Source of the DNA: Albifimbria verrucaria
Lineage: Eukaryota > Ascomycota > Sordariomycetes > Hypocreales > Stachybotryaceae
Length of the DNA: 64,000 nucleotides
Assembly: GCA_020081605.1 (NCBI GenBank)
Contig: JAHREC010000009.1
Span: 868,001 to 932,000, forward strand
Reading direction: 5' to 3'
Position 1 is the first letter of the stretch, and the number at the start of each line of letters is the position of its first letter. The notes below the pieces were generated by a model. It saw nothing but the letters and a program-made list of their open reading frames with translations, was not told the origin of the DNA and made no database searches. The translations under genes and the position numbers were made by a program. Shown here piece by piece: positions 13,213 through 24,101 of the stretch.

Positions 13213-14118
13213 TTCATGAATTCCTCTTATGTACCAGGGATAATTGTGGAATATACCACTGATTTCCGCCCTACTCCTGTAATGGTATGGCGATCAATAT
13301 GGGAAAAGCGCACAGGCAGAGACTCTTAACTGGTTTCTTCATGGGTTATGAAACGTTCCTGTCTAAACCGTTTATTTACCCTGCAAAGGATAGCTTCTAA
13401 AACTCCAAGGTGCAAGTCCTTTGAAGATTTTAGCCTCTTTCTCTCTCACTCTTATTCTCTCTTTATTTTGGTTCCCTGTTGTGGCAGTCTACTCGGAAAT
13501 GGAATGATGTGTGGCACCAGAGACATTGCGTGGAGTAGGAAGTGTGGAAAGGCCACATCAAACCCATTTTTCTTCCACGAGCCCTCGTTACGGTACCAAT
13601 ATTCGAGGAATGGATTGTGCAATGTACAAGACTAGAGTTGCCGGTATGTCACCCAGGGGTGTAGATGATCACAGCGCCCGGCGCCAGCTCATTGTGGAAA
13701 ATGCCGACCCAGCATTCTGAAATTAGTCGTTGAAATAGTGACGATAGGCACCGTACCCTAGCAGTCGAAGGATTCGGTCCAGTGTAACTACGCATACACC
13801 CCAGATACAGCCTTGAGCCTGTCAGCCCTAACGATCGACATGGCTGGTCTGATGCAGGGCCTACAGATTGTGCCAAAAGCTCGGCAAATAGCCCGCTATT
13901 TCACATGCAGGGATGCATGAATCTCAACGCGCCATAGGAATGCATTATTCTGCAGGGTTTATGCATGAGACTGGCTGCAGGGTCACCAGTTCTGGTGTCC
14001 TTGGGTGAAAGAAACTGCCACAACACCTCAAATCTCCGTTCATGGTGTCATTTGTGGTGCAATCAGCCACCCATTTCCCCGTCCATTTGCTCCTTTTCTT
14101 TCTGAGGCCTCTTCGAAT
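13213..14118. promoter_or_regulatory. Divergent promoter between polyketide synthase and decarboxylase genes
   Basis: About 900 bases separate the start codons of two genes read in opposite directions, the PKS leftward and the amidohydrolase rightward. Such a shared promoter is a usual place for a pathway regulator to act, though no pathway regulator gene is seen in the window. A CT-rich tract (13430-13470) precedes the PKS. I found no convincing binding palindrome beyond a weak CCTCG/CGAGG inverted repeat (about 13581-13605). Confidence 0.5.
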
Positions 14119-15156
14119 GGAACGCATCGATGTGCATTGCCATGCAGTGGCTCCTGGATATCGTCAGTACGCTCTAGACCATGGCCACGATAGACCTGAC
14201 GGAATGCCTGCCTTACCTGTGAGAAAGGCCTATGAGCAACCCCAGCCTAACAGGCGACTAATCAATATAGGCATGGAGCCCAAGCCAGCATATCGCCTTG
14301 ATGAAGAAATTGAACATCACCAAATCAATATTAAGCATCACCTCGCCAGGAACCCATCTGAGCACAAATAACGACAGACGAGCAACAAGCATGACCCGTC
14401 AAACCAATGAGGAACTTTCGGTAATCTGCAAGGATCACTCTGAGCATTTCCGTTTCTTTGCTTCGTTGCCACTCCCTGTATCGACGAATCCATCGATGAG
14501 ATTGATCATGCGATAGACAATCTAGGGGCAGTAGGATTTGCGGTCATGTCTAATGTAAATGGAATCTACCTTGGAGACAAGCTGCTGGACCCCGTTTTTG
14601 AGAAGCTTAACTCCCGTAAAGCTATCTTGTTCATACATCCTACGACCTGTAACTTGCTTGGGCCTGCAGCCCACGTCCAACCCGTCAAGCCGCTAGACGA
14701 ATATCCCTGTCCCATGATGGAGTTTATGTTTGACGAGACTCGTTCCATAGCGAATCTGCTCCTTTCGGGCACGGTTTCGAGATATCCACACATCACCTAC
14801 ATCATGTCCCACTGCGGCTGCGCACTTCCTTCCATCCTAGATCGCATCGGTGGATTCGCCACCCTTATCAAGGGGGAGGATCGAAGTGACGAGTTTCGGG
14901 AGCTTCTACGGGACAGATTCTTCTTCGATCTAGCCGGGTTTCCTTTCCGGACCAGATTCACGGGTTGCTGAGGATCCTGGGGAGGGTGGGGAGAAAAGAT
15001 TGATGTATGGGACCGATTATCCTTTCACTCCCGAGAAAGTTGTTCTAGAGTCTCGCAGAGCGGGTAGACAAAGGATCAAAGGCACTTTTCACCAAGAGTC
15101 AGCACAAGGCAGTATATACTGGCAATGCTCAAGAGCTGTTTGGTATTACACAATAG
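14119..15156 (+). CDS. Amidohydrolase-2 / ACMSD-type decarboxylase
   Basis: ATG 14119 opens MERIDVHCHAVAPGY, where the HxH pair is the first metal-binding motif of the ACMSD/orsellinate-decarboxylase type of amidohydrolase. Later come the metal-ligand region YIMSHCGCALP (about 14800-14830) and the catalytic YGTDYPF (about 15005-15025). The C-terminus VYTGNAQELFGIT ends at TAG 15154-15156. One intron (about 14220-14271) interrupts it. The length of about 330 residues fits the family. Frame breaks near 14480, 14955 and 14997 each look like one lost base in a short C or A run. Known relatives decarboxylate salicylate-like aromatic acids (ACMSD itself; the patulin-pathway 6-MSA decarboxylase). 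Beside a non-reducing PKS, removal of the ring carboxyl from the released polyketide acid is the likely role. A cytosolic site is inferred from the lack of a signal peptide. Confidence 0.87.
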
Positions 15157-15216
15157 TAACCGAGATAGTCGAATAACTACATTTACAAAACGCAACTCAA
15201 TTGAACCATGACAGAT

Positions 15217-16474
15217 CTAGAACAAGCTGTCGGCTCCAGGTACGTAATCCACCAACGCCAGTCCCATCCCAAATGACGCCACGATATCAACCATGCTGAC
15301 GACTCCAGTTATAGCCGCGGGTCCAAAGTCCTCCCAAGCTTTCGAAGTCATCCAGACGGGGCGTTTTCCTTGCTGACATAGGAACCTATCTACCGCGTGT
15401 CCTGAAGCCCAGGAAATAGGTGCATGTAGCAGATATGCTGCATAAGAATAACGGCCTGACCATATCTTCCACTTCGGCGCCTGGTTGTAGTTGACTTCAA
15501 ATTCTGACATGACTGCCGGGGTAAGAATATTGAATGTGAATTCATTCCAAGTGGCATAAAGAGCTGCAGTCATGTTCCAGCCCCTAAGCCCAGATCTGTC
15601 TCGTCGCTCTCAGTTACCTCTTTTTCCTTCTTACTGGCCTGCTTCTTCTGTCTCATCAACCCAGGAAGTAATACTATGGGGATGGTAACCAAGGAGAGGG
15701 CAAGCGCCTTTCTTATTGATAGGCGAGATGGAGGACCTTTGTCGAACAAGCCAGTCATCCTTGTTTTCCCCAGGTGGAAGGCCATGTGACCCAGAGTGTA
15801 TGCAAAGATGTAATTCAGCAGATAGAACGGCTGTACGTGTATTCCTGATAGCCGTTTGCCGGGTGGGTATTTGGTGCCAATAAGGAAGCTTCCACATGCT
15901 ATGGCTATCCATCCCCAACGGGACAACAGTTTGTAACAGCGGGATAGCCAAGACAAATCCAACGGTCGCAACTGTCCATTGCGTGTGAGACGGCGGCAGC
16001 GATGGAGTGCTACTGCCAATAGATCAAATATGAGCAATGTTGCAGTGTACCAGACAGATCCTGGAGCCCCTTGAAGTCAAGAGCTTCTTTGAGATACGCC
16101 TTGATGTTGGACTGGAAGTCCTTCCTGGGGTACAATAGTACTGTTCTAAGTGGATCGAGAAACACCGAGTATAACAACGTGGGAATGCCAAGACGCCAGA
16201 GTTTGCTCTTTACAAATTCCCAGTCAGATGACTTTGTGAGTGTTTGGGCAGACATGCGTCCAGAGATCCAGAAGAATGACCCCAAACCAAATGCTTGGTT
16301 TATCGCCAAGAGAGGCAGTAGACTTGGAGAAGGCTTGTCAAAGCATGCAGACTGAGGTGGCGTACCACCGTAAGCCCCTGCCGTGTGATGCACAACTACC
16401 AGAGCTGTGAGAAAGCTCCTCAGGTTGTCCAGGCTGTTGAAGCGGTGAGTTGATGTGGGTTTCGATAGCTCCAT
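15217..16474 (-). CDS. Membrane acyltransferase, family 3 (OafA/NodX type)
   Basis: Starts at ATG 16474 (MELSKPTSTHRFNSLDNLRS). The first membrane segment carries VVVHHTAGAYGG, whose His is the conserved residue of acyltransferase family 3. Further segments include WISGRMSAQ, TLLIFDLLAVAL, LNYIFAYTLGHMAFHLG and SYAAYLLHAPISW, the last typical of the C-terminal half of the family. The protein is about 415 residues with many membrane spans. Two frame breaks, near 16070 and 15585, sit at GGGG runs and look like single lost G residues. These enzymes move acyl groups onto sugars or other hydroxyls. Its start lies divergent to the glycosyltransferase start (490 bases apart), which suggests acylation of the sugar on the glycosylated product. 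The substrate is not shown by the sequence. It ends 60 bases from the decarboxylase, tail-to-tail. Confidence 0.88.
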
Positions 16475-16966
16475 TGTGTTGACTAGCTTGTTAAGCAGTA
16501 TTCAATTCATGCTTGCAGGGCGTTTCGTTAATGAACAGTTTATCAACTCAGGCTCACGTAAGAATCTGACCAAGGTGGATAGGTGAAGGCTCCGCGTAGC
16601 CGCAAGAAGTAACCGCCGCTCGCTCTGACCCAGGACAAGCATATTAACAAGGACTCCGAATAAGCCCCACTAGAGATAGGAAGCGCCATGAAGCGTGTTA
16701 GCTACACCCCCATTGCAGGAGCAATGTACCTGGACAATCCTCCACCGAAGTTTCCTGAAATGCAATGGTCTGTCATAAATAGGCACTGAAGAAGGCATTA
16801 CTAGCTTATTCCCTTAGCATAGCCAGGATATGAATAGGAATAATAGACGTTGATGGTTGTCACGCCTTCTTGCTGCTTTCAATCTCGATACCATTCTGCA
16901 CAGATAGTCCTGCCGTCTCTGAATCGCTCTGTTCACATATTTCTTATTGCAGCAGCACAAAAATTT

Positions 16967-18500
16967 ATGATGTCACCCCAAAGCCTCTGCTAGTATTGAC
17001 CTGTACCCTGGGCAAGGCCATACAAATCCCATCAAGACTCTGGCAAAGGTAAGGCGGCTACTTGGCCATATGATAGTGGGTGCGACAAAACATATCAACG
17101 CATATTCACTAGATTAAAGACCCTAAATTTCAGCAGCTAACTGAACGGCAGGCTCTTGTTCTTGACGGATATGAAGTTACAGCCGTCTCTTCGAGCCACT
17201 ACCGAGAGACTTTTGAAGCAGTAGGCTGTAGCTATGTCGCCGTTCAAGGTTATGGCGATTACTGGGATGGAGATCGAGATGCCAAATGGCCCGAGAGAGA
17301 TTCATTCCCCAGGGCCTGAGCAGCAATCTTACACCTTGGAACACAGCTTTGTCAGGGTGATACCTGACCAATGTGCTGCGGTGCAAAAAGCCATTGAGAT
17401 GCTCAAAGAGAAGCACCCCAGCAGACCTGTCATTTTACTCAATGAATCTGCATTCTTGGGCTCGCTTCCCATAATGAGAGGTGCCAGAGGCGCCAAGCCT
17501 GATGGTACCATTGGCATTGGCATCAACCCTATGTCATTGAACAGTGTGGACACTGCTCCGTTCGGGCCCGGGTTGCCACCACCAACATCTCCCGAGTAAG
17601 TATCTCTCTGAGGCCTTTGGCTACCCATTAACTTTTCTGGTGGGCTGTCATATAATGCTAACTCGTTTGAAGACAAGTAGCTCAATATGCAGAAATAAGA
17701 AAGCAAGCTGAAGCCCTGTATTTCACGAAACCCCAAGCTGCTTTCAACGACATCATCACCGAATTAGGTGTACAGGTCGAGGATGGATTCTGCATCGATG
17801 CGCCATATCTCTGGCCCGATCGCTTCCTGCAGATGTGTGCACCATCCACACAATATCCGAGAAGCGACGCTCCAAAAGGTCTCCGGTTCACTGGAGGCCT
17901 TCCGAAGTCTGGCAAACAGTCCCCAAAGGTGCCAGTAGAGAGACCTGCATGGTGGGACGAAGTCATCAATAATGAAGCCAAGAAAGATATTGTGTTTGTT
18001 TGTCAGGGCACCGTCGCCATGAACTACAATGATCTTGTTCTACCTACTATGGAGGCAATGAAGGATCGCCCCAACACCCTCGTCGTCGTCGTGCTTGGTT
18101 TGCGAGGAGCCACACTTGACTCGGGTATTTCTATACCTGAGAATGTCCGCATCGCGGATTATGTTCCGTTTGATGACATTCTTCCACACTGTTCCGTCTT
18201 TGTCGGAAATGGCGGTTATGGAGGCGTTCAGCACAGTATCTCTCACGGAACTCCTATGGTTGTGGCAGGAGAAACTGAAGATAAGGCAGAGATGTGCGCC
18301 ATTTCTGAGTGGGCTGGAGTAGCCCGAAATCTCAGGACTGGCAAACCGACAGTAGAGGCCATACGAGCTGCCGTTGACGAAGTCATTTCGGACCCCAAGT
18401 ACAAAAGGCTTGTGAAAAGATCCAAGCAGAAATGGCGACATTCGATCCTCTTAGAGTAGTCACCGAGACTATTGAAGAGCTAGCTGCAAAGCAGGGCTAA
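16967..18500 (+). CDS. UDP-dependent glycosyltransferase (GT1 / MGT-like)
   Basis: ATGATG at 16967 precedes PLLVLTCT and GQGHTNPIKTLAK, the N-terminal glycan/acceptor motif of GT1 enzymes. Introns lie at 17049-17133 and 17596-17672. The C-terminal donor half reads VFVCQGTVAMNY, then IADYVPFDDILPHCSVFVGN, GGYGGVQHSISHGTPMVV and AGETEDKAE. This corresponds to the family's nucleotide-sugar signature (H-x-G-x-n-S/T type), and the stop is TAA 18498-18500. Breaks near 16977, 17020, 17308 and 18430 fit single base losses in C or G runs. The length is about 460 residues. No signal peptide or membrane span is seen, so it is probably a cytosolic enzyme of the fungal macrolide-glycosyltransferase-like type. 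In this cluster it likely glycosylates a phenolic hydroxyl of the polyketide. Which sugar is used cannot be told. Confidence 0.88.
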
Positions 18501-19450
18501 ATATATTGGAGTTGACATATCTCCTAAAAGCTCACTCCGCCACGTTTTGACCGAAGTCGCAACTACAAGCTCTAAGCTTCATGGTATAGACTTGGCTAGT
18601 CCTAAACAGCCAGATCAGAAGAAAGTGATTTCATAGTGCAAGATACATGATGATAAATCAGGCTGTATAGAATATATATGAGCATTTGACCCTGAGGCAG
18701 CATACTGGAATTTGAGCAGAAAGTGAACTTAAGCATAGTAATCTCGAGCTCCCATATCCCAGCCAAACAAGTGATAAGTTAGAGTATTTGAGTGCAGTTG
18801 ATATCCCAGGAGTGCTGGAGATTGTCAAAAATCTGGTGTTGGGATATTGGAGAGATGCGCGAGAACCATAGCGGTTCTGGTATGACAACTTCCATCGCGC
18901 CTTGTCTTCATGAGCAGCCGCGTCCTCTCGGCGTAGTCCTTGCACTCGTAGAGTTTCTTTAAACAGCGGTATCTTAGTGTCCCTTGCAATCACATGATCA
19001 GGTTATGGAGACTTTACGTGGCAGAAGCTAAGCAAATCAACTGCTCTCAGACAAATCTGAAACCACCGGTGATACTTAAAGGTTAAACACAACCACTAAG
19101 CTGCACATCATCCAAGTTTCATGCTGACTAGAGCAGAAAATTAATTAACATCAATCACGATATGAGACAAAATCATGAAGTGCAGCTCTTTTCTAGTGCT
19201 CTAGCAGTGCCATAGACACGCACGGCTTTGTGACGACAGTGGTCCTTTTAAGCAACCAGCACGACACTAAGGACTTCTGAAACTGGAGCTTGGGATGATT
19301 TTCAAGTGATGGGTAGCAAGCTGGGCTCCTGTTCGAATTTTCTCCCTTTGGATATACTTTTTGTTCTTGAACTATGGGATCACCTAACCGAAGCTCTGGG
19401 ATAATGATCAACTTATAACTCCACAGGCAAAACACGGAAATAATAAACAA
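18501..19450. other. Intergenic, right edge of the gene cluster
   Basis: No open frame with family features on either strand. The stretch is AT-rich. I see no repeat or RNA gene. Confidence 0.5.
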
Positions 19451-20284
19451 ATGGGACTCCAAATACAAATACAAGCATTAGCTTTCTGGCTTGTCGCAAT
19501 CCTCGTTCTTCCTACCGACGCGACTCAATGTTACAATCTCGATGGCACGATAGCTCCAGGGATGAGGGCATGCAACCCAGGCTCTCAATTTAGTGCTTGC
19601 TGCGAGCCACAAGACATTTGCATGTCTTCGGGGTTATGCTACGCCCAGAAACCCGGTTACGAAGGCTTCATATTCGCCAGCGGATGTACGGACCAAACCG
19701 GACGGGATGTGGCCTGTCCACACTTCTGTCCTGACCGTATGCACAATCATCTGCCTCTGAGCCCAAAAGGAGAGCGCTAACAAGCTCTTTTTCATAGAAA
19801 GCAACCGTTTTCAAGGAGGGCCATCCGTGCAAGATTGGAATGTGCTCCAATGCAATCCCGGGGTCTATTGCTGTCGCCACTCGAAAGATCTCGCGAGCTG
19901 CTGTGATCAAGAAGACAGATTCCTCATCTTTGACAGCCCCGGCAAATTACTATTATCGACAGCCACACCCTCGCGACCAGCCGAGTTCAACACGCCATCT
20001 CCAGCTTCGCCATCATCCGAAACCGTGACGGTAACTGCTACGGCCCGGCCAATGCATAGGAACAGCCTGATTCCAGCCTTGACTCTGGCAAGATACCAGT
20101 TCTGACGGAGGGCCGTTGTCAGCCCGACAAGTCTGCTATTGTTGGCGGTGCTGTTGGCGGAGTGCTAGGGACTGCCTTGCTGAGCGCGCTGGGGGTGATT
20201 GCTTTCCTCCTGATCCGCCAGGCAAAGCGCCAGCCCCAGCTTACCAGTTTCAGACGGTCGGTTCATTGGGAGAATTCAGAATAG
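19451..20284 (+). CDS. Secreted cysteine-rich protein with C-terminal membrane anchor
   Basis: ATG 19451 opens a clear signal peptide (hydrophobic run ALAFWLVAILVLP, then a DAT|Q-like cleavage site). The mature part has regularly spaced cysteines: CYNLDG, ACNPGS, ACCEPQDICM, GLCYAQ, GCTDQ, ACPHFC. An intron follows (about 19739-19797), and after it CNPGVYCCRH and SCCDQ. A Ser/Thr/Pro-rich stalk (about 19950-20060) leads, after one frame break near 20100, to a glycine-rich transmembrane helix (VGGAVGGVLGTALL...VIAFLLI, about 20140-20220) and a short basic tail ending at TAG 20282-20284. This layout matches a widespread Pezizomycotina family of uncharacterised cysteine-rich surface proteins. 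The function is unknown. A wall-facing sensor or adhesion role is only a guess. Confidence 0.72.
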
Positions 20285-22529
20285 TGCAGCAACCCTGTAA
20301 GAGCTCTAATTTACTTGCGCCTATGAAGAACCAGCTAACAAGTCCAAGCCCCTGGATCAAATCCAAACTCAATACAAATAATACCTGAAACAAAGGCAGA
20401 TCAGAAGCAAATTCATGAACTCGGGTAGCAGCCACCTAGATTCTAACCAACAGTTATTTTGTATAAAATCATTTCATTCTCCGTTTCTGTAAAACATAAC
20501 GCTCATGTTTATCTACATAACCTATGGTTATGCTTCGAAATTTCTCAGCTAGTAAAGACGATTAGCATATCTTGAATATACCCTTTAGTACTTAATCATA
20601 GCCGTAGTGGCCTTGCCAACTCATGCTCAGAGTGCTTCAGTATGCAAACCTAAGGACTTTGTTTAGAAATAAGATACACAGAATTCCGCCATGATTTCCA
20701 GCCCATTTGCTGGCCAAATCAGTTTTAAATAGATGGAAGTTGACGTAGTGCAACCCAACATACGCCCCCATCGTGTCTTCGGTACAAGACATTGCAGAGT
20801 ATTTGTACCTTGAAGAGAGAGGGGTTCAACAAGCCCACAGGTACTCTGACACCAATTCACCTTGAACAAATTCCCAAGTCAGGCAGCCATCAGAAATGGC
20901 AGTGAACTTCTTTGGTAGGTTTGGCCACCATGTTTTCGTCGTGTCGGCCCTGAGAATCTGCTCGGCAGTGGTTTGGAGGCTATTTTTCAGCCTCACCAAA
21001 GTGGCTGGTGTTTTGTGCTTGTGTGGCGCCCGCGAGAATGAGTAAGCATGGAATATTCTTGCTTACATAACCTCTTCTAGTAGCATTAAGCCCTCACGGG
21101 ATTATTCTTCTGGGTCTAGGGTAGCTGAGTCACCCCTGTGACGGGAAGCAAAGGACGTCAATAGAAACAGCAAGTCTCGTGAAAGGTGGATAAACCTTTG
21201 CTTATTAGATTAGACCCTAGCCTTGGTTTTCATTGTCGTCCTCGAGATAATACATGAGCTTGGTAGTTGTGGTCTTTCTCCAGAAAGTGGCCGTCATTGC
21301 ATTTCTAGTTAGCAAGCCCACAGACAAAGTTGATCGTATCGAAAATGTCACAGAGATCTTGCGTCTCACAACTCTCTACTGAAAAATATGTATATTGTAT
21401 TGGGCAGTAAAAGACGAGGATAGATACGGCGTCTTTTTCTAGGCTACCGTAGATTGGTTTTGTATTCATCTCCTTCACATGAGTATGAAGACAACAAGCT
21501 GCCTGACGTTGAAGAAGGAAAGGCGAAAACAAGTATCCTTCATCTTCTTTTATGAATCTAATTCTCTGCTTCTTATCTTACGCTTCTACTGAGAATCAAT
21601 TGATTAGATAATATGTGATACCAAATTTATGTATTGTCTTCATGACGTTGTTGCCATGACCCTCGAAGTAACCGACATTGCGATCTGGGATATAGTGTTG
21701 GTTTGTCCCAACAAAATATGACATGGGACGTAGTATTTACAGATAACGCTTGTCCCAAAGCACATCGCGCGAGATCGCCGTCGAGATCGCCGTCCATGCC
21801 CCCGTCGAAGGCAATCAGCGTAATCACCAACATGGTATGCCCGGGCCATGCTCCACCGGCCGGGGCAGTTGATGAGCAGACCTGGACCCGCGTGTGGGTC
21901 GCGGTGATCCGAGCCCTGATGGGGCTTGGGGGCCATACGGCGGAGCCAGGCAGCTAGACTGTGCTGTGTGGTAACGTTATCATGATCAATAAGCAAAATC
22001 ATGAGTAGGGGCAATAAGGCTGAGAGTCATGGAAGCCATTTTTAAATTTGGCTCTCTCTAGTCGATATTGCAACAGCCCATTTGTGATTGAGCCTCATAC
22101 GATGATACTTGATAGTTGATACTAGACTTGGTGGTCCAATTTGAATGGTACACATGGCAAACCAGGCCGGAAGCATTGGCTGACGGGGCACGATCAATAT
22201 CACCAATACTTGAGAACCTTCAATTCTAGGTTCCATTTTATAAAATTATTATGCCAAGGCAGGAGATTTTGGAGTTGTTGAAGCTCGTGGTGGAAATATA
22301 GGGGAGCCGGCTTAGTAAGGCACTAAGAAAAACACGAGCGCTTAACTGGATGTAGTATCGAAATCTTCAGTCATCCGTCCATTTGCTTTCAAGCCACCAG
22401 CGTCAACTGCGAGCACAACAAACAGGGCGACTAGGGATGTTTTTCATGGGCATGGAAAGCCTTTCGATGCGGTGTTAGAAATAGGCATCAAAGAGAAAAT
22501 CAGCACATGTCACCAGCCAGCATCTAACA
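20285..22529. other. Gene-poor stretch containing one dispersed-repeat copy
   Basis: No supported gene in 2.2 kb, and it is AT-rich throughout. A piece at about 21483-21720 is repeated near the right end of the window (listed separately). The more GC-rich part at 21760-21950 has open frames on both strands but no motif or exon partner. Confidence 0.55.
21483..21720 (+). repeat. Dispersed repeat, copy A (partner at about 63357-63595)
   Basis: By-eye alignment with 63357-63595 shows the same order of words across about 235 bases: CTTTTATGAAT, then TTACG.TTCTAC, ATCAATTG, GTCTTC, ACGTTGT, the identical CCCTCGAAGTAACCGA, ATCTGGG, and TTTGTC.CAA.AAAATA. Both copies have the same orientation, and the differences are scattered substitutions and small gaps. 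The element has no coding capacity. Confidence 0.8.
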
Positions 22530-23229
22530 ATGGAAGAGCTCAACATCAAGCCCTCTGGCATTCTTTTGCAAGAGAACTTCATCACACCGGAGCACGAAGC
22601 TGAACTATTGGACATCTTTCGAAATAAGCTAGACTGGCCGCAGAGACCGGGGAGGGTCTCGTTGCACTACGGCTACACCTTCAGCTACAAGACATTTGGT
22701 ATCGACCTAGACATCCCCTTCATCCCTTTCCCGGACTGGCTGGTCCCTTTACTTCCCACCACCGAGAGCCGCCCCTGATCAGGTCTGTCTCCAGTATTAT
22801 GCCCCTGGCGCTGGTATTCCTCCACATGTCGACACCCATAGCGCCTTTGACCAGCTCTACGCGCTCTCGTTGGGTGCTCCGGTGTTCATGCAGTTCCGCG
22901 ATGGGGAATCAGGTGAGCGGGTCGACATTGACCTGCAGCCGAGAAGCATGATGCAGATGCGTGACGACGCACGGTTGCACTGGACACACGGTATCAAGTC
23001 ACGCAAGACAGACACTTTGTCTGATGGGACGGTCAGGCAAAGACAAGATCGCTGGAGTCTCACTTATCGATGGCTGCGCGACGGTGCGGTATGCGAGTGT
23101 GGGAACCAGAAGCTCTGCGATACTGCACAGAGAAGTATGGATGTAGAGAGAGTCTATCGATGGAAGCAATATGAGGAAGAAGACAAGAACAAAGCCAGCC
23201 AAAGTAGTCAAGATAAATCCCAAAGTTAA
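22530..23229 (+). CDS. AlkB-like 2-oxoglutarate/Fe(II) dioxygenase (ALKBH type)
   Basis: ATG 22530; about 232 residues; no intron. The core is LQYYAPGAGIPPHVDTHSAF, which supplies the HxD iron ligands (His and Asp of HVD) of the 2OG-Fe(II) fold. MQMRDDARLHWTHGI supplies the distal His, and RWSLTYRWLR the 2-oxoglutarate-binding Arg region. The family removes alkyl groups from nucleic acids or acts on tRNA, and this layout is closest to the small ALKBH8/AlkB-like fungal proteins. A stop at 22776-22778 arises from one surplus base in CGCCCC(T)GATCAG, since removing one base joins RPDQVCLQYY in frame. I read this as an assembly error. The gene ends only 10 bases from the stop of the convergent gene on the other strand. 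Confidence 0.85.
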
Positions 23230-23239
23230 CAGCCTTGTC

Positions 23240-24101
23240 TCATCCCTGTCTAAGTACTCTGTACCACTGATGGCTTTCCTCTGCTGCCGCTAAGGATCTG
23301 CCGAAGGAGAAATCGTAAAACACCCCAGCATGGGCATTGTGTTTAGGAAAGAACTTTTTCGTATCGATGGTGTAATGTCTCAACGCCTCCAAGTTCGGAA
23401 AGATTTTGACAGGCTTTCCTTGCCTCGGCGAATCGACCAGGTCGACGATGTTGACATGCAACTGACGAACTTTCTATGTAGAAGCCACTTAGTGTTGGTT
23501 AGACAAGAGAGAAGAGGGGCTGGTGCTTACCGCACGGCACTCTTTCATAGTCTCAGGCACCGGTCAACATGACAGACACGGCAGAGCTTTTGCCACGAGT
23601 CTAGGCTTTTGACGTCCTCTCCGTACATGTCGTTGAATAGCAACGTAAGTGCTGTGGTGAAATCCTCTCTGGCCTGCTCCATTGCTTCATCGCCATGGCG
23701 CCAGGGGAAGAACTTGACCATGCGCCTGAACTCATCCCACATAGGCGCCGCTCGACGGTAGCCAAACAGAGGGTACTCGGCAAAGAAGAGGTCGATGCTG
23801 TCGTTGTCTCGATGGGGACATTGTCGGTCTCTTGAGCGTTGTTTGCGACGTTCTCAGGCTTGAAGTTGCGAAAGAGTCAATGCCAGGACCATGATGATGA
23901 TGATGATGATGATGTAGGAAGATGAGCATACCTCGGCGGCCGATGGCTGCTCTAATTGATGAAGGAACCTGCAATTGGACCCAAAGCGACATTTTTGGCT
24001 TTAAAGAAGATGCACACACGCTGGTCCGTCTGTTTTGTCGAGGCATCAATAGAGGCATCAGTAGAGGCATCAGTAGAGTCATCATGCCCATGGTTCTCCA
24101 T
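23240..24101 (-). CDS. Conserved fungal protein of unknown function
   Basis: ATG 24101 opens MENHGHDDSTDASTDASID, an acidic repeat made by a 12-base minisatellite. Downstream exons give NFKPENVANN, DLFFAEYPLFGYRRAAPMWDE, a central helix-rich part, DVKSLDSWQKLCRVC and, after an intron (about 23475-23530), QLHVNIVDLVD...FFPKHNAHAG. The pattern SWQKLC....VNI.DLVD...FFP is one I know from many Pezizomycotina proteins without a named function. Breaks near 23815 and 23563 look like single lost bases in G/C runs. Intron positions between 23830 and 23960, around a (GAT)n microsatellite, are not settled. The locus is convergent with the AlkB-like gene. Confidence 0.68.
23889..23917. repeat. GAT trinucleotide microsatellite
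   Basis: About nine uninterrupted GAT units. On the minus strand one frame would read a run of eight histidines, but the tract probably lies in an intron of the gene at 23240-24101. Confidence 0.9.
24040..24087. repeat. 12-base minisatellite (GAGGCATCARTA)
   Basis: Three near-perfect tandem units at 24040-24075, followed by a degenerate fourth. In the minus-strand gene it encodes a repeated T-D-A-S tetrapeptide near the N-terminus. Confidence 0.9.

Noticed and set aside
23889..23917. Poly-histidine tract (engineered His tag)
   Set aside because: It is a GAT microsatellite read in one of three frames, probably inside an intron.
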